The notes under the pieces: generated by a model
The model's database searches: none
Seen by the model: only the letters and a program-made list of their open reading frames with translations
Told to the model about the DNA's origin: nothing
Source of the DNA: Holophagaceae bacterium
GTDB taxonomy: Bacteria > Acidobacteriota > Holophagae > Holophagales > Holophagaceae
Direction: 5' to 3'
Length of the DNA stretch: 19,391 nt
NCBI GenBank assembly: GCA_025353305.1
Contig: JANXQX010000260.1
Span: 1-19,391, forward strand
Shown here: positions 1 to 7,823 of the stretch, one piece after another
How the letters are laid out: every line of letters begins with the position of its first letter
Numbering within the stretch: the first letter of the stretch is position 1
Program-made: the position numbers and the translations under genes

Positions 1-127
1 CATCAATTGCGACATCCACATCTTCGGATGGACGCTCATTCCGCCCGATGCACCACGTCAGATCCGGTCCAGCCAATTCTGCGATGGCAGAGCCCAGGCG
101 GCCCTTCCCGAACACACCGATCTTCAT
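1..127 (-). CDS. dapB: 4-hydroxy-tetrahydrodipicolinate reductase, N-terminal part (cut by window edge)
   Basis: The reading frame starts with ATG at 127 and runs off the left edge after about 42 codons. Its first residues, MKIGVFGKGRLGSAIAEL, carry the GxGRxG dinucleotide-binding loop that opens DapB proteins (V-x-G-x-x-G-R-M/L-G). DapB reduces the dihydrodipicolinate precursor with NAD(P)H in the diaminopimelate/lysine pathway in the cytoplasm. The start overlaps the lysC stop codon in an ATGA arrangement, and GGGGAGGTG lies just upstream inside the end of lysC, so translational coupling is likely. The location directly behind asd and lysC strongly supports the assignment. The catalytic and substrate-binding regions lie outside the window, so integrity cannot be judged. 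Another Rossmann-fold oxidoreductase is possible but less likely. Confidence 0.85.
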   Translation of the reverse strand, partial: MKIGVFGKGRLGSAIAELAGPDLTWCIGRNERPSEDVDVAID

Positions 128-1500
128 GCGGCACCTCCCCCATCATTCGATTCGATCAGCGCTGTGTGCAGCCGGCGCAAGGCCTCATGCTCGTGTTCGC
201 GCTTGATGACGATGCTCAGGTTGATCTCGTTGGCCCCCATGGAAATCATCTCGATATTGATATCCGCCAGGGCTCCGAAGAGTCTGGACCCCAGTCCGGC
301 CGTGTATTTCAGCCGCTCGCCCACCACGGCCACGATGGCGCGCTCCTCGGCGACCTGAATGGTGGCGAACGATGATAGTTCCTTGATCAGCAGCTTCAGC
401 GGCACGTCGGCCTCGACTGTCAGCGAAACGCTGATTTCCGCCGTGGCCACCAGATCCACGCTGATGTTCAAGCGGCCGAAGACTTCGAAGAGCCGCGCCA
501 GAAAACCGCTCTGGGCGAGCATCCGCGAGCTGCTCACGGTCAGTACCGTGATAGGTCCGCGGCTGGCCAGCGCCGTCACCGAGCGGCCGGTGCGGACCTC
601 GCCCGTGATGGTGGTGAACCGGCCTCGGGGTTTCTGGGTATGGCGGACTGTGACAGGAATACGGGCCTCTACCGCAGGTTGGATGGTGGCGGGATGCAGA
701 ACTTTGGCCCCGAAGGCGGCCAGTTCCGCGGCTTCCGAAAAACTCAGGCAAGGGATGGGCAGCGCACCGGGCACGATGCGCGGATCGGCGGTGAGGACGC
801 CCTCCACATCCGTCCAGATCTGCACCTCTGACGCTTGCAAGGCCGCGGCGAAAAGGGCGGCGGAATAGTCGCTGCCACCGCGTCCAAGGGTGGTGGTAAG
901 GCCGTCCTCCGTGGCCCCGATATAGCCCTGCGTGACCACGGCGCGACCTGGGCCGAGGAGGGGGGCGATGATGGCTTTGGCCAAACCGCGGATGGCCTCG
1001 ATGTCGGGTTGCCCACCACCAAAAGTGCCGTCCGTTCTCATCACCCTGCGGGCGTCCACCCAGGTGGCATCCATGCCTTGGCTCTGAAGAAAGGCCGCGA
1101 AGATCCGCGTGGAGAGGTGTTCGCCGAAGGAGGCAATGGCATCCTGGCTGCGCGGACTCAGCTCCCGCAACAGCGCCACGCCGCGAAGCAGCAGTTCGAT
1201 CTGCCCGAAGGCATCGGTCAGCCCTTGATCCAGGTCATCCGGTACCGCGTCATCGAACAAGTCTTCGGCCGAACGACGATGGTCCTGGATCAGCTCCTTC
1301 AATTGACCCAATGCGGCGGGGAGATCACCGCGCTCCGCGGCAGTCGCAGCAGTGAAGAGCCCGTTCGTCGTTTTGCCCATCGCGGAAAGCACCACCAATG
1401 GCGAGTTGGGCAGGGCATCACGGACGAGACCCGAAACCTGTCTCATGCACGCAGCGTCGGCAACGCTGCTGCCACCAAATTTCATAACCAGAGGTGTCAC
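124..1500 (-). CDS. lysC: aspartate kinase (monofunctional, ACT-domain type)
   Basis: Phosphorylates L-aspartate with ATP, the committed step toward lysine, threonine and methionine. The 458-residue protein opens with the family signature KFGGSSV (residues 7-13). The kinase core includes TQGYIGATEDG, LGRGGSDYSA and WTDVEGVLTADPR, followed by AAFGAKVLHP. The C-terminal third reads as tandem ACT domains (ITVLTVSSSRM... and IVAVVGERLKYTAGLGSRLF), the usual site of feedback control by lysine or threonine. Length and architecture fit a monofunctional aspartate kinase, not a fusion with homoserine dehydrogenase. The start used is GTG at 1500, which overlaps the asd stop codon (GTGA); an ATG five codons further in (1485) is an alternative. 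The gene is the third of a four-gene operon. All hallmark motifs look intact. Confidence 0.96.
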   Translation of the reverse strand: MTPLVMKFGGSSVADAACMRQVSGLVRDALPNSPLVVLSAMGKTTNGLFTAATAAERGDLPAALGQLKELIQDHRRSAEDLFDDAVPDDLDQGLTDAFGQIELLLRGVALLRELSPRSQDAIASFGEHLSTRIFAAFLQSQGMDATWVDARRVMRTDGTFGGGQPDIEAIRGLAKAIIAPLLGPGRAVVTQGYIGATEDGLTTTLGRGGSDYSAALFAAALQASEVQIWTDVEGVLTADPRIVPGALPIPCLSFSEAAELAAFGAKVLHPATIQPAVEARIPVTVRHTQKPRGRFTTITGEVRTGRSVTALASRGPITVLTVSSSRMLAQSGFLARLFEVFGRLNISVDLVATAEISVSLTVEADVPLKLLIKELSSFATIQVAEERAIVAVVGERLKYTAGLGSRLFGALADINIEMISMGANEINLSIVIKREHEHEALRRLHTALIESNDGGGAA

Positions 1501-2555
1501 AGCAGACCTTTGGCGTGGGCCAGTTCAGCGTTGAGGATGCTCCCGCCCGCGGCACCGCGTTCCGTGTTGTGGCCCATCAGCGAGAACTTGATGCCCAGCA
1601 GCGGGCAGGGCCGGATGCGGCCCACATGCACGCTCATGCCGCCATCGCATTCCACGTCCCGCCGCACCTGGGGCCGGTCTTCGGCATCGTGGATCCGGAT
1701 GGGAAAGAGCGGGGCCGAGGGCAGGCCGAGTTGCTGGGGCTCGGGTTTCCAGGTGCGCAGTACCTCCCGCACCTGCACGGGGGTTGGATTGCCTTTAAGC
1801 TTCACGCTCACGGCTTCGGTGTGGCCTTCCAGCACGGGCACACGGTGGCAAAGGGCAGACACTGCGGTGGCGGCCATCTCCACGCCTTCCGGGGTGAAGC
1901 GGCCCAGCATTTTTGGGATCTCTTCTTCAACCTTTTCTTCTTCGTGGCGGATGAAGGGTACGACGTTGCCCAGGATGTCGAGGCTGGAGACACCAGGATA
2001 CCCGGCGCCGCTGACTGCCTGCATGGAAGTCATGAAGACCTGTTCTACGCCGAAGGCCAGGTGGAGCGGCGCGAGCGCCATGACCAGCACCGTGGCCGTG
2101 CAGTTGGGGTTGCAGAGAATGGCGCCCTTCCAGCCATGGTGGCGGTGCTGCAATTCGATGAGCCGCAAATGATCGGGATTCACTTCCGGCACCAGCAGGG
2201 GAACTTCCTTGGCCATCCGAAAGGCCGATGCATTGGAGAAGACCAGGGCGCCATTTTCGGCGAATTTCGGCTCCAGCTCGTTGGCGGGGCCGCTGTCCAG
2301 GGCGCTGAACACGATGGGCGACATGGCGTGGTCCGTATCTCCATCCACCAGGACGTGTTCCGACAGGCCGCCATAGGGCTCGCCATCCAGACGCCAGGCG
2401 CAAGCCTCGCGATACCGCTTGCCGGAGCTGCGTTCGCTGGCGGCAAGATGCTGAATGATGAAGAGGGGATGATTGGCCAGGCGCCGCACGAACCGCTGGC
2501 CCACGACACCGGTGGCGCCGAGAACTGTGACGGGGATTTTGATGTACTGGGTCAT
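1497..2555 (-). CDS. asd: aspartate-semialdehyde dehydrogenase, fungal/archaeal-like type
   Basis: Reduces aspartyl phosphate to aspartate semialdehyde with NADPH, between LysC and the DapA/DapB steps. The 352 residues show the N-terminal NADP loop GATGVVGQ (13-20), the catalytic cysteine in NPNC (Cys152), SGAGYPGV (182-189) and the substrate/catalytic His in RVPVLEGHTEAVSVK (His245). The wording around the cysteine and the GHTEAVSVK segment resembles the branch found in archaea and fungi rather than the E. coli enzyme (judged from memory, not by alignment). ATG at 2555 follows the upstream stop by 3 bases, with AAAGGA as ribosome binding site inside the end of the M20 gene. Its own stop overlaps the lysC GTG. 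It is therefore part of a coupled operon. Confidence 0.95.
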   Translation of the reverse strand: MTQYIKIPVTVLGATGVVGQRFVRRLANHPLFIIQHLAASERSSGKRYREACAWRLDGEPYGGLSEHVLVDGDTDHAMSPIVFSALDSGPANELEPKFAENGALVFSNASAFRMAKEVPLLVPEVNPDHLRLIELQHRHHGWKGAILCNPNCTATVLVMALAPLHLAFGVEQVFMTSMQAVSGAGYPGVSSLDILGNVVPFIRHEEEKVEEEIPKMLGRFTPEGVEMAATAVSALCHRVPVLEGHTEAVSVKLKGNPTPVQVREVLRTWKPEPQQLGLPSAPLFPIRIHDAEDRPQVRRDVECDGGMSVHVGRIRPCPLLGIKFSLMGHNTERGAAGGSILNAELAHAKGLL

Positions 2556-2558
2556 GGG

Positions 2559-3611
2559 TCAGTCCTTTAAGAAATGAATGGCCAATCGCTTGTTGAGGGC
2601 CACGCCCAAGTTCAGGGCCGCCAAGGTGATGTGCTCGTTTTCCGCATGGGCCAATGAGATGGAGCCGGGGCCCGCGAGCACAGCCGTCCGATCAGGGATG
2701 AGATTTCGGAGTTGGGGGACATCGCTTCCAAAGGGCATGGGCGAGTGGCCGAAGCCAGGTATGACCGGATAGCGATCGGCGGGCTCCGACAATAGAACCT
2801 CCATCTCACCGTTCGCCGGTTTCAGATCGCCTGCCTGCAACGCGAAGATGGAATGAGGCAGCGTACGCGCCAGTACGTGGGCTTCCGCATGAGCGGGGAC
2901 CGAATTGACGGCTTGGCCGCCTTCGATGCGGCCAAGATTCCAGACTTCAGGCCCAAGCTCCGGGTCATCGAGCCGGGGCAGTTCCCGCATGCGTTGGAGC
3001 CAGTCGATGAGCATCCAATTGGCATCCAGGCCCAGCTCCGGGGAACCGCTGTGGACGGCCTTTCCCGTGCACTTCAGGCGTAGATGCAGTACACCCCGCT
3101 GGCCCGTAGCGAGCTTCAGTTCCGTCGGTTCGCCGTTGATGAGGGCCCGGCAATCCCTGACCCGATCCGAGAGGCCCAAGGCCGCTGCGGCGCCGATGCT
3201 GTCGGTTTCTTCGCCTACCACGCCTAGCCACGAGAAGCCCGTGATCCCCTCTTGCAGCATCTGCCGGATGGCTTCCAGTTGGGCCATGATCTGGCCTTTG
3301 GCATCGCAGGTGCCGCGGCCATAGATTGCATTCCCCTGTTTTCTCGGCGGGATGAAAGGGGGCACCGTGTCAAGGTGCGTGGAGAACAGCACGCGCGGCC
3401 TTCCCCATAGGGCCAGCACATTCGTGCGTCCAGGCGCCACGGGCTGTTCGAAAACTTCCGCGCCCATCTCACGGAGAATCTGGTGAAGCGCCGGCAGCAT
3501 CGCGTCTTCATGGCCGGAGGTGGAATCCAGTTCGCAAAGCCGCAAGAGCCAGTACTGCATCCATAACGGACCAGTGGCGGCGGGGGCTTTTTTGGAGTGG
3601 GCCTTGTTCAT
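2559..3611 (-). CDS. M20-family zinc deacylase (DapE/ArgE/LysK-like)
   Basis: A di-zinc amidohydrolase of the peptidase M20 family, predicted to remove an acyl group from an amino-acid intermediate in the cytoplasm. Counting from ATG 3611 (350 aa), the metal ligands and catalytic residues are visible: His79 and Asp81 in STHLDTVPP, bridging Asp103 in GRGTCDAKG, the Glu134-Glu135 pair in VVGEETD, Glu161 in INGEPTE and the late ligand His327 in HAENEH. It is the first gene of the asd-lysC-dapB cluster, which suggests succinyl- or acetyl-diaminopimelate deacylase activity, but an N-acetyl-ornithine or N-acetyl-lysine deacylase fits the motifs equally well. The frame is open up to a TTG at 3695. 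I prefer ATG 3611 because the extra 28 residues do not look like family sequence; ATG 3560 is also possible. No clear Shine-Dalgarno decides between them. Confidence 0.88.
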   Translation of the reverse strand: MNKAHSKKAPAATGPLWMQYWLLRLCELDSTSGHEDAMLPALHQILREMGAEVFEQPVAPGRTNVLALWGRPRVLFSTHLDTVPPFIPPRKQGNAIYGRGTCDAKGQIMAQLEAIRQMLQEGITGFSWLGVVGEETDSIGAAAALGLSDRVRDCRALINGEPTELKLATGQRGVLHLRLKCTGKAVHSGSPELGLDANWMLIDWLQRMRELPRLDDPELGPEVWNLGRIEGGQAVNSVPAHAEAHVLARTLPHSIFALQAGDLKPANGEMEVLLSEPADRYPVIPGFGHSPMPFGSDVPQLRNLIPDRTAVLAGPGSISLAHAENEHITLAALNLGVALNKRLAIHFLKD

Positions 3612-3935
3612 CGGGGCATCGACTACCGGAAGGTCCGGGATAATGATGGTGCCACCGAAACGGGATGCCCAACACTGCCCGTTGACAGGGTCCAAGCCCG
3701 CATTCCATCTGGCGCTTCACGGCGGATGACCGCCCTGACAGCCGCAGGGATTTAACCCGTGCGTCCAAGGATCGCGCTGTTGCGGCGCTTGCCCTTCGGC
3801 GATCCTCCCCTTTCGCACGGCATCAAAGGATGCAACTCCTCCGCCGCGCTACTGATGGGAACCGCTCCTCCATCGGAGCCTACAGCCTCTCAGGTCCGGC
3901 TCCAAGAATCAAGGCCGCTGCCGGAAGCAACGGCG
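3612..3935. other. intergenic stretch between the DUF1501 gene and the lysine operon
   Basis: About 324 bases without a convincing gene. It should hold the promoter of the M20-asd-lysC-dapB operon (minus strand) and the 3' end of the DUF1501 transcript. Only short stems are visible: GGCGG/CCGCC around 3720-3733 and GCTCC/GGAGC around 3864-3879. No T-run terminator and no lysine-riboswitch-like sequence was recognised. Confidence 0.4.
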
Positions 3936-5267
3936 TTAAAGGAATCCCAGATTCGGGTAGCTCCCGCCCAATACCGTCTTGCTGCTCACGCCCATCCACT
4001 TGTCCAGCACGGTGGCATAGAGGTTCCGGAAATCGGTGGTGAACTTCATGTTCCCGTTGTCGTCGAGCTGGGTCAGGTCCGGGAAGTTTGAATAGATGCC
4101 ACCCTTCACTCCTTTGCCTATGACATAGCTCAGGCCTGCGGTGCCGTGATCCAGGCCGCCGTTGTTCTCCCGGACGCGGCGCCCGAATTCGCTCCAGCCC
4201 ATGATGATCACGCGGTCCTGGGCGTTGCCTTTCGAGGTGTTGATGCTGGCTAGATCCGCGTAGAAAGCGTTCAGTGAAGCGCCCATCTCGTTCAGCAGGA
4301 GCGGGAAATCCCGCACGTGGTTGCTGTGGGTGTCGAAGCCTCCGGTGGCGGTGACGAATACCTGGGAGGGAAGATCCTTGGCGATCATTTCCGCAATGAA
4401 TTTCAGTTGTGAGGACAGGTGGAAGTAGTCGTTGCGCAGCGATGCATCGGGATAATTCGCATCCCCTGGATAAGGCACGCTGGGCGTCCGGCGGTTGGTA
4501 CCCAGCAGGCTCGAAAAAAGGGACTGCGCCTGGTCGTAGAGATGGCCTGAATCCACGGCCGCCTTCAGTCCCGAGGATGCCGCTGTTCCGCCCAAGGAAA
4601 AGCCATCGCTGAAACCCAGGCGCAACGGGCTCGGATCATCGATGGAACCCCATTCAGAGCGCGGCGCCGGGAAACGGTAGGTGTCGGGACTCGAGATATT
4701 CACGAAATTCCGGTCCACCCCTTGAACGGCCAAGGGCAGGCCGTCGGTGCTGATGCCGCGCAGCGGATCCCCCCCCTTCAGGAAGGCCAGATCCGCATAG
4801 CGGCCCAGCCAGCCCGTGCCACCCGGTATGGCGGAGCCCTGGGACCAGAGATCCGCCGCCAGGAAATGCGACAGGGTAGGGTTGGGCATTCCGATGCCGG
4901 GAAGCCAGGCCACGCGCCCCTGTTGGTGCAGGGCCGCCATGCCCGCAAAAGCTTTGTTGAGGCCGATGTTGGACCCGATATCTGTAGTTTTCGCCGGGTC
5001 CACTTTCAAGGAAGGCCGATAATTCTGGTAGGCGCCTGCATTGGCGCCACCGGTGGGCACCAGCGCATCCAGCAGGTCCATGCCACCTTCAGCGGTGATG
5101 ATGACCAGAATCGGCGAAGTTGGCGCTGGAGTCGGCGGAGGGGGTGGCGGGCCGCCGCTGTCGCCAGAACCTTGCGCTCCGCCCCTGCCCCCGCCCCCGC
5201 AGGCGAGCCCAGAAAGGACCGCACCCCCCGCCGCCATGGTCTGAAGGAATTCACGCCGATTGGACAT
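3936..5267 (-). CDS. DUF1501 family protein, Tat-exported
   Basis: A 443-residue exported protein of the DUF1501 family, related to the sulfatase/alkaline phosphatase fold; its substrate is unknown. The N-terminus MSNRREFLQTMAAGGAVLSG is a twin-arginine signal (RREFLQ), followed by Cys23 in GLAC. That cysteine could be a lipidation site, although the lipobox is weak because Gly sits at -3. A Gly/Ser/Pro-rich linker (residues 24-50) follows, and then the mature domain starts at ILVIITAEGGMD. Family-typical segments include GGFDTHSNH and the late IIMGWSEFGRRVRENNGGLDHGTAG. ATG 5267 is chosen because AGGAG sits 5 bases upstream and the Tat motif begins there; the frame extends further upstream without coding character. 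It lies 109 bases downstream of a DUF1800 gene. Such pairs recur in several phyla, so the two products probably act together. Confidence 0.9.
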   Translation of the reverse strand: MSNRREFLQTMAAGGAVLSGLACGGGGRGGAQGSGDSGGPPPPPPTPAPTSPILVIITAEGGMDLLDALVPTGGANAGAYQNYRPSLKVDPAKTTDIGSNIGLNKAFAGMAALHQQGRVAWLPGIGMPNPTLSHFLAADLWSQGSAIPGGTGWLGRYADLAFLKGGDPLRGISTDGLPLAVQGVDRNFVNISSPDTYRFPAPRSEWGSIDDPSPLRLGFSDGFSLGGTAASSGLKAAVDSGHLYDQAQSLFSSLLGTNRRTPSVPYPGDANYPDASLRNDYFHLSSQLKFIAEMIAKDLPSQVFVTATGGFDTHSNHVRDFPLLLNEMGASLNAFYADLASINTSKGNAQDRVIIMGWSEFGRRVRENNGGLDHGTAGLSYVIGKGVKGGIYSNFPDLTQLDDNGNMKFTTDFRNLYATVLDKWMGVSSKTVLGGSYPNLGFL

Positions 5268-5323
5268 GACGGCTCCTAAGTCGTTGCATAAAATTACTTT
5301 GTCATTGGGGTGTTGGACCGACA

Positions 5324-5380
5324 TAAGGGGCCGTAACAAAATATCCAGAAAGGCACTGGCTGTTTCGTAACGGCCCCTAA
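5324..5380. repeat. 57-nt palindromic intergenic element, copy A
   Basis: Outer arms AGGGGCCGT (5326-5334) and ACGGCCCCT (5370-5378) are perfect inverted repeats. Inner arms CCAG (5345-5348) and CTGG (5356-5359) enclose a 7-nt loop. The element has the same 25-7-25 layout and the same conserved outer and inner arms as the copy at 15974-16030; by hand alignment 15/25 left-arm and 17/25 right-arm bases match. It begins at the DUF1800 stop codon and sits in the DUF1800-DUF1501 gap, where a stem-loop could affect message stability or coupling. The middle of the stem is poorly paired, unlike copy B. Confidence 0.6.
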
Positions 5381-7002
5381 TGCTGTTGGGCTTGCGGTGA
5401 ACAGAGGATGAGGAAGGCCAGCCGTCGCACGGCATTCTCGGTGTCCGCGCTGCCGTCCCACACGAAGGGCTTGGTCCACAACAGACTCAGCCAGGCATCC
5501 CTCAACCCGGTGGGAATGGGCGAGGGTTGGAGGAGTGCCGTGAGCCGATTGAAGACTTCGGTTGCAGAGGCTGGGGCGACAGGGAACCACTCCCGAAAAT
5601 CCGTGTCGAATAGAAAGCGCTCCAGATGCAGATGGTCCTCGCCGCGGGATTCCTTCACGGCCATGGCGTAGGCCGTTCGCGTGCGATGCCGGTACGTGTC
5701 GCTGTTGAGCCAAGCAGCGTGTTCCTTCCAGCCATTGGGTCCTTTTGGATTCAACAGATCCTGGCCCATGTTGAAAAAGCCCGAGGTATCCCAGTTCACG
5801 AAACCCGCCCAGGCCGCGAAGCGTGGCAGGTTGGCGGGATTCTGTTGGTAGGGCTGAATCGCTGCCGTGAAATCAGGGCAGAGCAGTCTCGCCACGCGCA
5901 CGCTCCAGGCCACGGGTCCTTCCACCAGCCCATACCGGTGCGCGGGGTCGTAAAAGTAGGCGGACTTGAAGAGGACTTTCAAACTCTTTCCGATGTGAAA
6001 ATTGTTCGCTAGGATCACATCCCGGAAATCATTGATGACGTTGGCGGACAGTTCTGGATTCAGGAAAAACCGAAGCAAGCGCTGAGCCAGGAAACCGGCG
6101 CATGCTTGGGCGCGCTGCGTCAGGATCAGACCAATTGCGTCGGCGCCGAACCGGCTGCCTGCGCCGAGATCCAGCGTCACGCCAAAGAGGGTGAAGGTGC
6201 CGCTCATGCGCTGGTTGGAAAGGGTTGTGTACCCGTGCAACCAGGGATGATCGGGATAGGGATTGGCCTGCCCGTGGTACACGATGAATTCAGCATCGTT
6301 GAAGTAGTAGGGATTGGCGGCGTCGGGGAAATCACGGCCGATGTAATCCCAGCCGGTCATCGCCTTGGCAAGTTCGGTGATGTCCTTCTGGTTGTAGCCG
6401 TTGTCGATGCCCAACGAGTAAAGCTCCAGTACTTCCCGGGCGTAATTCTCATTCGGCACATCGCCGGATTTTTCGACTTTGTTCTGGATGGTATCGAGCC
6501 AGATCATCATGGCCGGATCCTGGCTCACCGCCAGTAGAAGATCGCCAAAGATGCCGATCCCGAGATCCCGGAAAAGCTGTATTTGTTTCAACATCAGCGG
6601 GATGTTGTCCACCTTCTTGGCACCGGTGGCAAAGTGCTGGTGCCAGTAAAGCGCGAGCTTTTCCTTGAAGGGGTTGGGGGAATACTGCATCCGCCAGGCC
6701 CAGTAGCTTTGCGCTTCCGTGAGGTCCGCGGGGTGTTCCACCCGCAGGTTGAAGGGGTGCGGCGCCCATTGATCCGGTTCGTTGCCATAGCCTGGATAAT
6801 CCACTACGTTGGCGAGTGCCAAGGCCCCGTTAAAGGCCGTTTCACTGGCGGTGCCGTCCACCCAGGCATCCACGGTGGAAGCCACCGAACCAGGAACCAG
6901 CTGCGCTGCCGCCTCAGGCTTGAGCCCGAACCCTGCGCGCCGACCCAAGTGCAGCACATCATCGAGGGTCCACGAGGTTTTCTGGGAATCGAAGGTCGCC
7001 AT
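5377..7002 (-). CDS. DUF1800 family protein
   Basis: A 541-residue protein of the DUF1800 family, whose biochemical function is unknown. Family hallmarks in order are LHLGRRAGFGLKPEA near the N-terminus, YWHQHFATG (around residue 130), the MMIWLD segment, NENYAREVLELYSLG (around residue 200), and YNQKDITELAKAMTGWDY. The C-terminal half contains SPVAWSVRV-like and FNMGQDLL-type segments common in the family. ATG 7002 is preferred over the upstream 7035 start because AGGGG precedes it by six bases. I see no obvious signal peptide, although the partner DUF1501 protein has a Tat signal. The order DUF1800 then DUF1501 on one strand is the recurrent arrangement, consistent with co-transcription. 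The stop codon lies inside a palindromic element. No truncation or frameshift was noticed. Confidence 0.92.
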   Translation of the reverse strand: MATFDSQKTSWTLDDVLHLGRRAGFGLKPEAAAQLVPGSVASTVDAWVDGTASETAFNGALALANVVDYPGYGNEPDQWAPHPFNLRVEHPADLTEAQSYWAWRMQYSPNPFKEKLALYWHQHFATGAKKVDNIPLMLKQIQLFRDLGIGIFGDLLLAVSQDPAMMIWLDTIQNKVEKSGDVPNENYAREVLELYSLGIDNGYNQKDITELAKAMTGWDYIGRDFPDAANPYYFNDAEFIVYHGQANPYPDHPWLHGYTTLSNQRMSGTFTLFGVTLDLGAGSRFGADAIGLILTQRAQACAGFLAQRLLRFFLNPELSANVINDFRDVILANNFHIGKSLKVLFKSAYFYDPAHRYGLVEGPVAWSVRVARLLCPDFTAAIQPYQQNPANLPRFAAWAGFVNWDTSGFFNMGQDLLNPKGPNGWKEHAAWLNSDTYRHRTRTAYAMAVKESRGEDHLHLERFLFDTDFREWFPVAPASATEVFNRLTALLQPSPIPTGLRDAWLSLLWTKPFVWDGSADTENAVRRLAFLILCSPQAQQH

Positions 7003-7059
7003 GGGGCACCCCTGAGATGGGAATAGCGAAAACAATGAGACTGCGAATCATGTAAATGC

Positions 7060-7090
7060 AAAAATAGGCCCTCAAGCCCAATCCTTGGGC
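7060..7090 (-). terminator. possible weak terminator behind the serine hydrolase gene
   Basis: On the minus strand GCCCAA-GGA-TTGGGC (7090-7076) forms a six-pair hairpin, followed about 11 bases later by TATTTTTG (7066-7059). The distance to the T-run is longer than ideal, so this is only a candidate. It lies between the hydrolase stop and the DUF1800 start. Confidence 0.3.
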
Positions 7091-7175
7091 ATGAAGCTTT
7101 GTTAAGACGCAGCTACCCCGTCCAGGTTTGGCGATTTCCTGGGTGAACGGTCATCGAGCGCTGATGAACAGCTGC

Positions 7176-7727
7176 TTACATCAATTCCTGCAGCATCGCC
7201 TCACCCCTTGGCCATTCGCCGAAACCGGATGCTGTATTGATGTGACCGCAGTTGCCGACATTCGTGAATTCTGATCCCCAGCTATCGGCGAATTGTTTCG
7301 CGCGCTCCAGTGAAAGCAGAGGATCGTCGCTCGAGGCCACAACACGGCTGGGGAAGGGCAGATGGCCCAACGGGATGGGTCCGAATGGGCATAGCGCTTC
7401 AGGGCAGTCCTTCCGTTCCACATCCGCTGGCGCTACCAGCAATGCGGCCTTCACGGGCCAGCGGGCCGCAAAGAAAGGGTCGGCCGCCCAATGGAGGATG
7501 GTCAGACATCCGATGGAATGTCCCACCAGTACCGCGGGGGTTTCCGTTTCCTGCCACGCGGTGCCGATGGTCTCATCCAGCGCCTCGACCCATTCCTGTT
7601 TGCGGGGGAACTCCCAATTGGGCATTTCAACACGGATCGCGCCCCGCACGTTGGATTCCCAAAGACTCTGCCAGTGGCCAGGGCCCGAGTTCTGATAGCC
7701 GGGAATGATGATGACAGGACGGTTCAT
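7176..7727 (-). CDS. RBBP9/YdeN family alpha/beta serine hydrolase
   Basis: A small alpha/beta hydrolase of the RBBP9/YdeN (Ser_hydrolase) family, 183 residues, close to the usual length; the natural substrate of bacterial members is unknown. The N-terminus MNRPVIIIPGYQNSGPGHWQ is the family opening strand and oxyanion region. The catalytic triad is visible as Ser71 in GHSIG, an Asp in SSDDPLL (134 or 135) and His162 in GHINTASGFGEWPRG, the last being a diagnostic family motif. There is no signal peptide, so it is probably cytoplasmic. ATG 7727 is chosen because the frame upstream (to 7826) runs through repeat-like DNA and GAGGTG precedes this start. It is divergent from thiG with 286 bases between them, and nothing nearby reveals its role. 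Confidence 0.93.
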   Translation of the reverse strand: MNRPVIIIPGYQNSGPGHWQSLWESNVRGAIRVEMPNWEFPRKQEWVEALDETIGTAWQETETPAVLVGHSIGCLTILHWAADPFFAARWPVKAALLVAPADVERKDCPEALCPFGPIPLGHLPFPSRVVASSDDPLLSLERAKQFADSWGSEFTNVGNCGHINTASGFGEWPRGEAMLQELM

Positions 7728-7781
7728 GGGCACCTCGATGGGGATGGTGGCGATCCGCGCAATAGTGTGGACTGGTGGGCT

Positions 7782-7823
7782 GAAAGTCCCAAGTGCGAAG
7801 TCGAGAGTCGAGAGCCCAGGGTC
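7782..7823. repeat. imperfect heptanucleotide tandem array (six units)
   Basis: Six consecutive 7-base units can be read: GAAAGTC, CCAAGTG, CGAAGTC, GAGAGTC, GAGAGCC, CAGGGTC. The shared core is roughly RAAGTC/GAGAGTC. The array lies in the divergent hydrolase-thiG intergenic region and upstream of the chosen hydrolase start. It resembles in kind the short tandemly repeated heptamers described from some cyanobacteria, but no relationship is claimed. Confidence 0.6.

Noticed and set aside
835..2172. 445-codon plus-strand open frame
   Set aside because: It lies antisense to lysC and asd, whose motifs are unmistakable; long antisense frames are expected in GC-rich genes, and this one shows no domain pattern.
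1494..2570. 358-codon plus-strand open frame
   Set aside because: It mirrors asd almost exactly on the opposite strand, has unusual His/Gln-rich composition and no recognisable motif.
3612..3780. Lysine riboswitch before the lysine operon
   Set aside because: No L-box-like conserved segments were recognised in the leader; only short GC stems.
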